The notes beneath the pieces are model-generated. The model did not search any database, was not told the origin of the DNA, and saw only the letters and a list, made by a program, of their open reading frames with translations. A program made the position numbers and the translations under genes. From NCBI GenBank assembly GCA_035487355.1, contig DATHMF010000031.1, positions 95,584 to 159,583 of the forward strand: a DNA stretch of 64,000 nt, in the 5' to 3' direction. Shown here piece after piece: positions 1 to 7,459 of this stretch. Source of the stretch: Terriglobales bacterium (GTDB lineage: Bacteria; Acidobacteriota; Terriglobia; Terriglobales; Acidobacteriaceae). Numbering within the stretch: the first letter of the stretch is position 1; every line of letters begins with the position of its first letter.

Positions 1-2
1 CC

Positions 3-314
3 GATACTCTGGCGATCATCCTGAATCAATCTGGCTATGATGCGGTGGCCGTTTATACCGGCGCGGCGGCACTGGAGAGCGCCCGCGCCAACAAACCGGA
101 CCTTGTCATCAGCGACGTCATTATGCCCGACATGAACGGCATTGAAGCCGTAATCAAGATTCGGGAATTTCTGCCGGGCTGCAAAGTACTTCTTTTCTCA
201 GGGCAGGCGGCCACGGCTGATCTGCTGGAGATGGCCCGCAACCAGGGGCACGAGTTTGAAATCCTGGCTAAACCGGTACATCCACAAGATTTGTTGGCGA
301 AGCTGCGGGAGTAG
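3..314 (+). CDS. Response regulator receiver domain (5' end outside window)
   Basis: This is the C-terminal part of a CheY-like receiver domain; the open frame runs in from the left edge, so the start and any upstream domain are missing. Visible receiver marks are the phospho-acceptor Asp in LVISDVIMPDMNG, the switch region LLFSGQ and the conserved Lys in ILAKPVHP. The protein stops just after the last receiver helix (LLAKLRE), so no output domain follows. It is either a stand-alone receiver or the end of a larger protein whose receiver is C-terminal. Its partner kinase is not visible. The missing N-terminus should contain the acidic metal-binding pair. Confidence 0.9.
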   Translation, partial: DTLAIILNQSGYDAVAVYTGAAALESARANKPDLVISDVIMPDMNGIEAVIKIREFLPGCKVLLFSGQAATADLLEMARNQGHEFEILAKPVHPQDLLAKLRE

Positions 315-520
315 TCTGCGCTTGTGAGTTGTTCCACACCAATAGACAAGTCTCAGGATGAACCACTGCATAACTCTTCCTGTCCGCAAGGTCTAAGACC
401 TTTGATACTTACCAACAAGCGAAGTTCCGTTGACTGGTTGCACTCCGGGCTTTAGATTAGTTTCTCCCTCCCTCTAGACGGTCGTCCACCGTGTTTTGTT
501 CCCATGTTTAGGAGAGTTTC

Positions 521-2962
521 TTGCATTCAGCCACGCGAAAGAGGTTTCTCTGCTTTCTCCAGCGCATTGCCGGGATCGTAACGATCCTAATCATGACCAG
601 CGCAATCGCAATCCCCGCGGGAAGTTCACAATCGGGCGCGGGAACATTTATCTTTGTACCGGCGGCGGGTTCGGTGGCAGTGGGGAAGACACTGCAGTTC
701 ACCGCGTACAGGGCATTTACTCCCAGCGCCGGGAAGAATGCGGTGGCGATTACCAGCCATGTGCGATGGTCTTCTTCGGATGCCAACGTCGCAACCATTA
801 CCAACACCGGACTTATCACGGCAGTCGGTTTGGGAACGGTGATCATTACCGCGATTTCAGGGCCATTTCACGCCACGACTCAGTTGACGGTGACGTCAGC
901 GGCAATTACGTTGAATTCTGTGGCGGTCACACCGGCAAGTCCGTCCATTGCCAAAGGACGCATCCAGCAGTTCATCGCGACCGGGACTTACAGTGACAGC
1001 AGCACGGCCAACATTACGAATTCCGTGATCTGGAGCTCTTCCAGCGCCGCTGTCGCGCCGATCAACAACATCGGGGTTGCACGCGGGAGCGCGGTTGGAG
1101 GGCCGGTCACCATCACTGCGCAAGATCCATCCACTGGGGTCAGCGGCACCGCTCAGTTCACGGTGACGCCTGCCGTGCTGGCCTCGATTGTCGTCTCGCC
1201 TAATAGCATGGCGATTGTGCAGGGAGAAAGCCGGCAATTCACTGCCACTGGGATTTACACCGACAACACCACAGCGGACTTTACCAGCTCGGTAAACTGG
1301 ACTTCCTCCAACACCACGGTTGCGACGATCGGGTTGAACACAGGCGTGGCGACAGGACTGAGCCTGGGCGGTCCGGTGACGATTACCGCGACCGATCCAG
1401 TCAGTTCGGTATCGGGCGCGGCGCAGCTCAGCGTGCAATACGCCGTTCTCACCTACCACAATGACATCGCGCGGACCGGCCAGAACATCAACGAAACTCT
1501 GCTTACGCCGGCCAATGTCAACAAGGCCCGCTTTGGCAGGCAATTTTCGCAGGCTGTTGATGGATACATTTACGCCCAGCCTCTCTACATGCCGGGCAGA
1601 AATATTCCCGGCAAAGGGGTGCACAACGTGGTCTATGTTGCCACCGAGCACGATAGCATCTATGCCTTTGACGCCGATGATAACGCTGGGGGCAATGTCA
1701 GTCCCCTGTGGAAGACGAGCCTGATTCCGCCGGGCGGCAGCGCGGTAAATAGTGGGGGCGACACCGGCTGCGGGGACCTGGTGCCAGAGATTGGAATCAC
1801 GAGCACGCCGGTGATCGATCCCGTAACGGGAACGATGTATGTGATCTCGAAAACCAAGGAGGGCGGCAAGTTCTTCCAGCGCCTGCACGCGCTCGATGTT
1901 TCAACTGGGGCAGAAAAGTTTGGCGGGCCGATGGTGATCCAGGCGTCGGTGAGCGGAACCGGCGACGGTTCCTCGGGTGGCGTTCTCACTTTTAATCCAT
2001 TGCGAGAGTTCAACCGCACCAGCTTGCTGCTGCAGAATGGATTGGTCTATATCGGCTGGGCATCGCATTGCGATAGCGGACCCTACCATGGCTGGGTAAT
2101 GGCCTATAATCCCGCAACCCTGGCCCAGGTTGCGGTTTTCAATACCTCTCCTAATGCGGGACTGGCTGGAATCTGGATGGGCGGCGGAGGCTTGGGTGGC
2201 GATGGCACCAACGTGTTCTTTGCCACAGGCAACGGCAATTTCGATGTCAACAGCGGCGGCAAAGATTACGGAGACAGCATCATGAACCTGGGAGCGCCAG
2301 CCAGCGGAACATTCCCGGTGGCAAGCTATTTCACTCCCTTCAACCAAGGCAGCTTGAATAATGGTGATGTAGATGTAGGTTCCGGCGGGGTCCTGTTGCT
2401 GCCTACGGTGACCGGAGCGCATCCGCATCTGCTGGTGCAAGTCGGCAAGGAAGGCAAGATCTATCTTGTTGACCGCGACAGCATGGGCGGGTATTGCTCA
2501 ACGTGCAGCAGCAGCGATACGCAGATCGTGCAGGAACTTCCCAGCGCCGTGGGCGGCACATGGGGCATGCCGGCCTTCTGGAACAACAATGTCTATTTCG
2601 GAGGATCGGGTGACCGGGTCAAAGCCTACGCGTTCAATGTTGCGGGAAGCGGCCTTCTTTCCTCCAGCCCAACTTCGCGCAGCACAGTCGGAGTCGGATT
2701 CCCTGGTCCTACGCCTTCGGTTTCAGCCAACGGCAATATCAACGGAATTCTTTGGGTCATTCAAGCGGATGCCTACGGCGGACCCGGATCCGCAGTGCTC
2801 CACGCCTTCGATGCGACCAACCTGGCTACGGAGCTGTATAACTCCAACGCTAACAGCAATGACCATCCCGGCGGCGCGGTGAAGTTTACCGTGCCCACCA
2901 TCGTGAACGGAAAAGTCTACGTGGGGACCTCATCGCAGTTATCGGTGTTTGGATTGCATTAA
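521..2962 (+). CDS. Secreted protein with three bacterial Ig-like domains and a PQQ-type beta-propeller
   Basis: This 813-residue exported protein starts at TTG; GGAGAG lies 4 bases upstream and decides the start. Residues 1 to about 35 form a signal or anchor segment (basic residues, then a hydrophobic run ending near IAIPAG). Three Big2-like repeats follow at roughly 40-128, 129-215 and 216-305, each with a VAVGKTLQFTA-like opening and a WSSS..VATI core. The rest, from about 310, is a propeller-like region with repeated YVAT/YAFDA and VFFATGNG strands resembling PQQ-binding repeat proteins. I see no dehydrogenase active-site signature, so binding or adhesion is as likely as catalysis. The gene stands alone between short intergenic gaps. 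Proteins of this design are common in Acidobacteriota. Confidence 0.85.
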   Translation: MHSATRKRFLCFLQRIAGIVTILIMTSAIAIPAGSSQSGAGTFIFVPAAGSVAVGKTLQFTAYRAFTPSAGKNAVAITSHVRWSSSDANVATITNTGLITAVGLGTVIITAISGPFHATTQLTVTSAAITLNSVAVTPASPSIAKGRIQQFIATGTYSDSSTANITNSVIWSSSSAAVAPINNIGVARGSAVGGPVTITAQDPSTGVSGTAQFTVTPAVLASIVVSPNSMAIVQGESRQFTATGIYTDNTTADFTSSVNWTSSNTTVATIGLNTGVATGLSLGGPVTITATDPVSSVSGAAQLSVQYAVLTYHNDIARTGQNINETLLTPANVNKARFGRQFSQAVDGYIYAQPLYMPGRNIPGKGVHNVVYVATEHDSIYAFDADDNAGGNVSPLWKTSLIPPGGSAVNSGGDTGCGDLVPEIGITSTPVIDPVTGTMYVISKTKEGGKFFQRLHALDVSTGAEKFGGPMVIQASVSGTGDGSSGGVLTFNPLREFNRTSLLLQNGLVYIGWASHCDSGPYHGWVMAYNPATLAQVAVFNTSPNAGLAGIWMGGGGLGGDGTNVFFATGNGNFDVNSGGKDYGDSIMNLGAPASGTFPVASYFTPFNQGSLNNGDVDVGSGGVLLLPTVTGAHPHLLVQVGKEGKIYLVDRDSMGGYCSTCSSSDTQIVQELPSAVGGTWGMPAFWNNNVYFGGSGDRVKAYAFNVAGSGLLSSSPTSRSTVGVGFPGPTPSVSANGNINGILWVIQADAYGGPGSAVLHAFDATNLATELYNSNANSNDHPGGAVKFTVPTIVNGKVYVGTSSQLSVFGLH

Positions 2963-3030
2963 GAACAGCTCCAAGGGTTCGATTCCAAGCAGTAATTCGT
3001 GGGGCCCTCTGGCGGCGCGACCGCGAACAG

Positions 3031-3405
3031 CTATTTTCGAAGAAATCGCAAGTATAGCGGCACATCTTTGAGTTGCACTCGCCGTGTCTCGTAATCAATC
3101 GCACCGATCTGCTGCTTGAACTGGGTATATCCTACATCGAATCGACTTGGTGGCGTTGTGAGGAACTCCAGGTAAATGGGTGCATCTTCGGGAAGAGCCA
3201 GATTCATATCCAATGATTCAAGAGCACTCAGCACCTCGTTCGTGACGGAGTTGTCACCTTCCCAGTCAGCATATTCCACATCCGAGCTGCTTGATGGATA
3301 AAAAGCTTCTGCCCATCGGAGGACCTCTTCCGATGACATCCGGCCTTCGCGCCAGTCAGTCAAAACCCGGACCACTTCTTCACGTTTGATAATGCGGGTG
3401 GGCAT
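3031..3405 (-). CDS. Hypothetical protein, 124 residues
   Basis: I do not recognise this protein. It is soluble, acidic in the middle and has no signal peptide or membrane segment. The N-terminus (TRIIKREEVVRVLTDWREG, then a WAEAFY helix) reads as a helical domain. The C-terminus has QLKDVPLYLRFLRK. It lies 9 bases downstream of the small gene at 3415-3633 on the same strand, so the two probably form one transcript. The overall look resembles small immunity-type or partner proteins, but that is only an impression. Confidence 0.65.
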   Translation of the reverse strand: MPTRIIKREEVVRVLTDWREGRMSSEEVLRWAEAFYPSSSSDVEYADWEGDNSVTNEVLSALESLDMNLALPEDAPIYLEFLTTPPSRFDVGYTQFKQQIGAIDYETRRVQLKDVPLYLRFLRK

Positions 3406-3414
3406 GGGCTATGC

Positions 3415-3633
3415 CTAATCAAAGCACTCGAAATGCAATTTTGCGTGGCCGATCAGCTTGACTGCCTCAAGTGTAGTTATGTCGAACTCGTGGCAAACCA
3501 GATCCAGGACTTCCCGCACGGTGAGCAGGTCCTCGGCATGTGCGAGTTGGTTCATTTTGCTTTTCACGAATTGCTCGACACTGCCTTGGGTTTTTCGCGG
3601 CCTGCGCATCGTCTGTCTCTTTTCAGTTCTCAT
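3415..3633 (-). CDS. Hypothetical small protein, 72 residues
   Basis: This is a small basic-to-neutral protein of unknown function. Its N-terminus is Arg/Lys-rich (RTEKRQTMRRPRKTQG) and it is followed by two predicted helices (VEQFVKSKMNQLAHAEDLLTV, broken by a turn, and VREVLDLVCHEF). A second in-frame ATG at 3609 is an equally possible start, with AAAAGAGAC upstream. It is immediately upstream of the 124-residue gene at 3031-3405 and probably co-transcribed with it. The 19-base gap to recR at 3653 suggests that recR may also drive this pair. Confidence 0.6.
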   Translation of the reverse strand: MRTEKRQTMRRPRKTQGSVEQFVKSKMNQLAHAEDLLTVREVLDLVCHEFDITTLEAVKLIGHAKLHFECFD

Positions 3634-3652
3634 GCGGTGTGAGCCAGTGTGC

Positions 3653-4258
3653 TCACATCTCCCTTCTGCCTTCCATGGCTTTCAACATGGTGACTTCATC
3701 GGTGTATTCAATGTCGCTGCCTACCGGAATGCCCATAGCGATACGCGTGACTTTGGCCGGCAGACGCTCGCGCTTGATCTGCTGGGTGAGGTAAACCGCG
3801 GTGGCCTCGCCTTCCACGGTGGGATTGGTGGCGAGAATGACCTCATCTACCTCGCCGCGCTCCAGGCGCTTCAGCAAATTCTGAATGCGCAGATGCTCGG
3901 GGCCGATTCCATGCAGCGGCGAAAGGGAGCCGTGCAGGACGTGATAGACGCCGTTAAAGTGGCGCGTCTTCTCGATGGCGGCAATGTTGGTGGGTTCTTC
4001 CACCACGCACACCAGGCGCTGGTTGCGGGTCGGATTGCTGCAATAGACGCACGGATCAATATCGGTAATGTTATTGCACAGCGAGCACAGGCGTAATTTG
4101 TCTTTTACGTCGTGTATGGCGGTGGCCAGCGCTCCGGCATCATCCTCGCTCGAGCGCAGGATATGAAAGGCAAGGCGTTGTGCGCTCTTGCTACCGACGC
4201 CGGGAAGCTTCTTCAGTTCTTCAATCAGTCGAGCCATGGGCTCGGCAAACTTGGACAT
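3653..4258 (-). CDS. recR: Recombination protein RecR
   Basis: RecR acts with RecF and RecO to load RecA onto gapped DNA. The 201 residues match the usual length. A helix-hairpin-helix segment ([17 protein letters not shown]) is at about 16-32. A Cys4 zinc finger uses C58, C61, C70 and C73. A Toprim domain begins near residue 82 ([14 protein letters not shown]) and continues through the acidic [17 protein letters not shown] stretch. The C-terminal Walker-B-like [16 protein letters not shown] is intact. The start has AGGTGA just upstream. It follows dnaX and ybaB on the same strand, the classic dnaX-ybaB-recR order, but an inverted repeat separates it from ybaB. Confidence 0.97.
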   Translation of the reverse strand: MSKFAEPMARLIEELKKLPGVGSKSAQRLAFHILRSSEDDAGALATAIHDVKDKLRLCSLCNNITDIDPCVYCSNPTRNQRLVCVVEEPTNIAAIEKTRHFNGVYHVLHGSLSPLHGIGPEHLRIQNLLKRLERGEVDEVILATNPTVEGEATAVYLTQQIKRERLPAKVTRIAMGIPVGSDIEYTDEVTMLKAMEGRREM

Positions 4259-4311
4259 TCATCACCTAAGAATCTGGCAGTATCTAATGGGTTTTACCGC
4301 CCTAAAAAAAT

Positions 4312-4440
4312 CGATCTTGTCATTCCGAGGAGTATAGCGACGAGGAATCCCTTTAAACTCCAATACTTTCTTGGAACGCAGAACGATAATTTATCGGCAC
4401 AATAGGGATTCCTCCGCTTCGCGTCGGAATGACAAGATCG
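4312..4440. repeat. Large imperfect inverted repeat between ybaB and recR
   Basis: The left arm 4312-4352 and right arm 4404-4440 are reverse complements. The outer 17 bases (CGATCTTGTCATTCCGA) match exactly, the middle is variable, and then 10 bases (AGGAATCCCT) match exactly. About 50 bases lie between the arms. It could fold into a long hairpin in RNA of either strand. The arm sequence (GTCATTCCGAGG...GAGGAATC) looks like a dispersed intergenic element rather than a gene-specific terminator, because the related word GTCATCCCGAGCG occurs again at 17051. Confidence 0.85.
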
Positions 4441-4485
4441 AGAACTTTCGATCTTGTTGAGCTTGTCTTCTGTTATACCCATTTT

Positions 4486-4815
4486 TCAGAACAGCCCGCT
4501 TAATCCCATACCGCCCAACATTCCACCTAACTTGGACTGCATGGCTTCATCTACTTTTCTTCCGGCGTCGTTCATGGCGGCGGTGATGAGGTCTTGCAGC
4601 ATCTCCAGGTCGCCCGACTTCACCATCTCCGGGTCAATGGTCACACGCAGGACCTGTTTTTGACCGTTCATCTTGACGGTGACGGTGCCGCCGCCGGCGG
4701 AGCCATCCACCACGGTCTCGCGCATCTTTTCCTGCAGTGATTCGGCCTGTTGCTTGGCCTGCGCCAGCATTTCCTGCAATTGTTTGGGATTGAAGCCGCC
4801 CATGTTTGTCTCCAA
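4486..4815 (-). CDS. ybaB: YbaB/EbfC family nucleoid-associated protein
   Basis: This small DNA-binding protein family usually sits between dnaX and recR. At 109 residues it has the typical length. The N-terminal Gly/Asn-Pro-Lys segment is followed by a long helix (LQEMLAQAKQQAESLQEKMRE). Next come the beta-strand core TVTVKMNGQKQVLRVTIDPEMV, an acidic DLEMLQDLI motif and a helix NDAGRKVDEAMQSKL. The C-terminus is Gly/Met-rich. Only 5 bases separate it from dnaX upstream, so they are co-transcribed. Its exact role in this organism is unknown; in other bacteria the family binds DNA as a dimer. Confidence 0.95.
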   Translation of the reverse strand: METNMGGFNPKQLQEMLAQAKQQAESLQEKMRETVVDGSAGGGTVTVKMNGQKQVLRVTIDPEMVKSGDLEMLQDLITAAMNDAGRKVDEAMQSKLGGMLGGMGLSGLF

Positions 4816-4820
4816 AAACC

Positions 4821-6713
4821 TTAGCTTCTTTTCTCGCGATGGTCTATCACCGTGCGAATTTCGGCTGCGAACTTTTCCTGTACGTGCCGCACCACAGGAT
4901 CATCTGCGGCGCGACTGCGGGCCGAGCCTGACGACCCGGTGCTTCTTGCCGGCGGCGGAGCGTTCCCGCTTGCTGCTCCGACTGCTCCATTGGCGCGTGC
5001 CGTGCTCTCCAGGCGCAGCTTCAGCATTCTCTTGGCAGCGGAGTTGATGGCAGCGGTCACGAGGCGGTTGGCATCGTTGGTCATGGCCATATCCAGAAAA
5101 GTCGCTGGGACCGCAACCTGAACCACGAGTTCATTGCCGGCAATGCTCCACTGGCCAGTTTCAAGATTTGAGAGCAGCGTATGCTGACCGCCCTTTTCCA
5201 GGGCTTCGAGCACAGCGCTGCGGATGCGGTTGACCAGATCTTCTGCCGGTTGCGCTTGCGGCTCCCGTTCCTGTTCCCGTTCCAACACAGGAGCGGGTGA
5301 AGGTTGTAGCTCGGCGGCAGAGGGTTCCTCCGGCAATGCTTCCGCAACAGCAACGGCAAGCGCGCTCGACCCGGCAACTATCACTGGTGTGCTGGATGAC
5401 ATTTCGGGTCCAGTCTTTCTTACATTGTCTTGGCGTGCGCGGTCCCGTTCGAAAGGCGAGGGGCGCTCACTCCGTGATGTCCCACCACTTTCGTGACTGA
5501 AAGGCGAAGGGCATGGCGGCGTGGCTGCTCTTTGCGAAGCGGGAGCGGATGGCACAGACTGAGTGCGATTTTCTACGGTCGCTCCGCTCAGCAGCTCTTC
5601 CAGGGGCAACAGCCGTTGCGCATGGACCAGCTTCAACAATCCGAGTTCCAGGTGAAAGCGTTGCTCGGACTTGTAGCTTACGTCCCCATGGGTGCGCAGC
5701 ATGATTTGCAGAAAGCGGGTGAGGTCTTCTTCGCTGAACAGCTCGGCGGTGCGGGCCACACGTGCGCGCTCATCGGAAGAAATTTGCAGCAGCGCAGAAT
5801 CGCCGCCCGCAACCTTGGCCACCATCGCATTGCGCAGGAAGCGGACCAGTTGCCTGGTAAAGTGCGTAGGGCTCTGGCCTTCGGTCACGAGCTTATCCAC
5901 CAGGCGCAAGACATCCTGGCTGGAATTAGCGGCAACCGCCTCCATCATCTTTTCCAGAACCTCACCGGGAACCGTGCCCACCAATTGCTGCACAACCTCA
6001 CCGGTCAGTGTTTCGCCGCAACAGGCAATGGCCTGGTCCATGATGGAGAGGGCATCGCGCATAGAACCGTCACCAGCCTCGGCCAGCAGAGCAATGGCGT
6101 CGCGGTCAGCCTTGATCTTTTCCTGTTGGGCGATGGCTGTGAGCTGGTTCACGATTTCATCAAAGCGCACGGCATGAAAGCTGAAATGCTGGCAGCGCGA
6201 GCGGATGGTCTGGGGAATATCCTCGGGCTGGGTGGTGGCCATCATGAAGACGATGTGTGAAGGCGGCTCTTCCAGGGTCTTCAGCAGGGCATTGAAGGCG
6301 GCATCGGTAATCTGGTGGGCCTCATCGAGGATGTAAATCTTGTAGCGGTCGCGGGCGGGACGATAACGCGCCGAGTCGCGAAGTTCACGGATTTCGTCGA
6401 TACCGCGATTCGTTGCGGCGTCGATCTCAATTACATCAACCGAGCTGCTGGCGCGGATCTCCGTACAGGAGTCGCACTTGCCGCAAGGCTCAGCCTGCGG
6501 CCGGTCTTCTTTTCCGCCGCGACAATTCAGGCACATGGCCAGGATGCGAGCTACGGTGGTCTTGCCAATGCCACGATGGCCGCTGAAGATGTATCCGTGG
6601 GCGATGCGCTGCTGCTCGATAGCGTTCTTTAGAGTGCGTGTGACGTGCTCCTGCCCAATGACATCGGCAAACGATTGCGGACGATACTTACGCGCTAAAA
6701 CCTGGTAGGCCAT
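4821..6713 (-). CDS. dnaX: DNA polymerase III subunits gamma and tau
   Basis: DnaX is the ATPase core of the clamp loader and the organiser of the replisome. It has the typical N-terminus (YQVLARKYRPQSF), Walker A GHRGIGKT near residue 45, a four-Cys zinc module (CLNCRGG...CGKCDSC), the DEAH-type Walker B, and the sensor and lid region through about 370. From about 385 to 500 there is a low-complexity Pro/Ser/Glu-rich linker. A conserved C-terminal domain follows (QTLLSNLETGQWSI region to about 580), then a basic tail. I found no run of six or more A on the coding strand that would serve as a gamma frameshift site. A TATAAT box ends 9 bases before the ATG, suggesting a leaderless or very short leader. 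Confidence 0.97.
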   Translation of the reverse strand: MAYQVLARKYRPQSFADVIGQEHVTRTLKNAIEQQRIAHGYIFSGHRGIGKTTVARILAMCLNCRGGKEDRPQAEPCGKCDSCTEIRASSSVDVIEIDAATNRGIDEIRELRDSARYRPARDRYKIYILDEAHQITDAAFNALLKTLEEPPSHIVFMMATTQPEDIPQTIRSRCQHFSFHAVRFDEIVNQLTAIAQQEKIKADRDAIALLAEAGDGSMRDALSIMDQAIACCGETLTGEVVQQLVGTVPGEVLEKMMEAVAANSSQDVLRLVDKLVTEGQSPTHFTRQLVRFLRNAMVAKVAGGDSALLQISSDERARVARTAELFSEEDLTRFLQIMLRTHGDVSYKSEQRFHLELGLLKLVHAQRLLPLEELLSGATVENRTQSVPSAPASQRAATPPCPSPFSHESGGTSRSERPSPFERDRARQDNVRKTGPEMSSSTPVIVAGSSALAVAVAEALPEEPSAAELQPSPAPVLEREQEREPQAQPAEDLVNRIRSAVLEALEKGGQHTLLSNLETGQWSIAGNELVVQVAVPATFLDMAMTNDANRLVTAAINSAAKRMLKLRLESTARANGAVGAASGNAPPPARSTGSSGSARSRAADDPVVRHVQEKFAAEIRTVIDHREKRS

Positions 6714-6722
6714 TAAAGTTTG

Positions 6723-6728
6723 ATTATA
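6723..6728 (-). promoter_or_regulatory. Candidate -10 box for dnaX
   Basis: Read on the minus strand this is a perfect TATAAT, followed by nine bases and then the dnaX ATG. Transcription starting 6-8 bases after the box would begin essentially at the start codon. There is no Shine-Dalgarno sequence in the gap. I see no good -35 match, so the call rests on the -10 box and its position. Confidence 0.55.
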
Positions 6729-6763
6729 CGAGAGGAAGGCGGCAGTTAGCTTTTTAAACCCTT

Positions 6764-7096
6764 CTAGCGGTTTTTACGCTGCGCTCCATGCCAGACCGTA
6801 CTGATGGTAATACGCTTACCTCGTATTCGATAAAGGACAATGTAAGGAGTCCCGCCGATGACTAACTCGCGGATCCCGGGCTCGTTTCCTGCCCGCCCCA
6901 GATTAGGATGATTCCTCAGAGCTTCAACGATGGCGACAATGCGTGTGGCCAATCGCTCGGCTGCCTCGGGCTTATCTAACTCCACGTAAGCCCGAATTTC
7001 CTGCAACCGTGCTCGCGCCAGCGGAGACCAGACGATTTCTATCTGGGTCGACCACGCGCGCTGTTTTCGCTGGCCCCCAGGCGGCTTTATCGACAC
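6764..7096 (-). CDS. ParE/RelE-superfamily toxin
   Basis: This is a 110-residue protein of the ParE-like toxin fold. Diagnostic pieces are the IEIVWSPLARARLQEIRAYV helix start, the PEAAERLATRIVAIVEAL helix, NPNLGRAGNEPG-type turn (here HPNLGRAGNEPGIREL), and the closing strands YIVLYRIRGKRITISTVWHGAQR. ParE toxins poison DNA gyrase, while RelE members cut mRNA; the target cannot be told from sequence. The first 17 residues (Pro/Arg/Gln-rich) are longer than usual, so the real start may be further in. The annotated start overlaps the end of the upstream antitoxin gene by 10 bases, the usual coupled arrangement. Confidence 0.88.
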   Translation of the reverse strand: MSIKPPGGQRKQRAWSTQIEIVWSPLARARLQEIRAYVELDKPEAAERLATRIVAIVEALRNHPNLGRAGNEPGIRELVIGGTPYIVLYRIRGKRITISTVWHGAQRKNR

Positions 7097-7398
7097 GGCG
7101 CCTCATCGTCGTGACTTTTACCACAAACGCATTTCGGCGGCGGCAGTTCCTGGTTGGTGCCCCAGGAGAGGAGCCATGCCTTCATGTCCTCGTGTTTAAT
7201 GTAGTGGCCCGATTTGGCCTGCCTGTCGGCTTGGGCGATCTCCGCCAGCATTCTTTCCTGGTCGGCGACGTAGGACTCTACCGCATCTGAAATAAGAAAA
7301 TTTGCGCTGCGGCCAGACTCTTTGGCCAACTTCGCCAACCGTTTCTTGGTTGCCGGCTTGAGACGAATGCTGAGAGTTGCGCTTCGTGTGTTCGCCAT
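7087..7398 (-). CDS. Ribbon-helix-helix antitoxin
   Basis: This is a CopG/RelB-like antitoxin of about 103 residues encoded just before the ParE-type toxin. The N-terminus SATLSIRLKPATKKRLAKLA and the following ESGRSANFLISDAVESYV form a ribbon-helix-helix DNA-binding domain that should repress the operon. The C-terminal half, which would wrap the toxin, includes KHEDMKAWLLSWG and ends in an unusual Cys/His-containing tail (CVCGKSHDDEAPC). The ATG at 7398 gives the better start; a GTG two codons upstream is also open. Confidence 0.88.
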   Translation of the reverse strand: MANTRSATLSIRLKPATKKRLAKLAKESGRSANFLISDAVESYVADQERMLAEIAQADRQAKSGHYIKHEDMKAWLLSWGTNQELPPPKCVCGKSHDDEAPCR

Positions 7399-7459
7399 AA
7401 ACACATTTTAATACATCTGATGGAAATACGATAAGAGTTATTTCGAGAGGGCCTCTGCG

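Noticed and set aside
896..1888. 330-codon open frame on the minus strand
   Set aside because: It is antisense to the Ig/propeller gene and is Arg-rich low-complexity sequence typical of shadows in GC-rich DNA.
5493..6260. 255-codon open frame on the + strand
   Set aside because: It is antisense to dnaX and unrelated to any family.
4821..6713. Programmed frameshift in dnaX
   Set aside because: I found no A-rich slippery run or suitable stem on the coding strand, so a separate gamma product is not supported.
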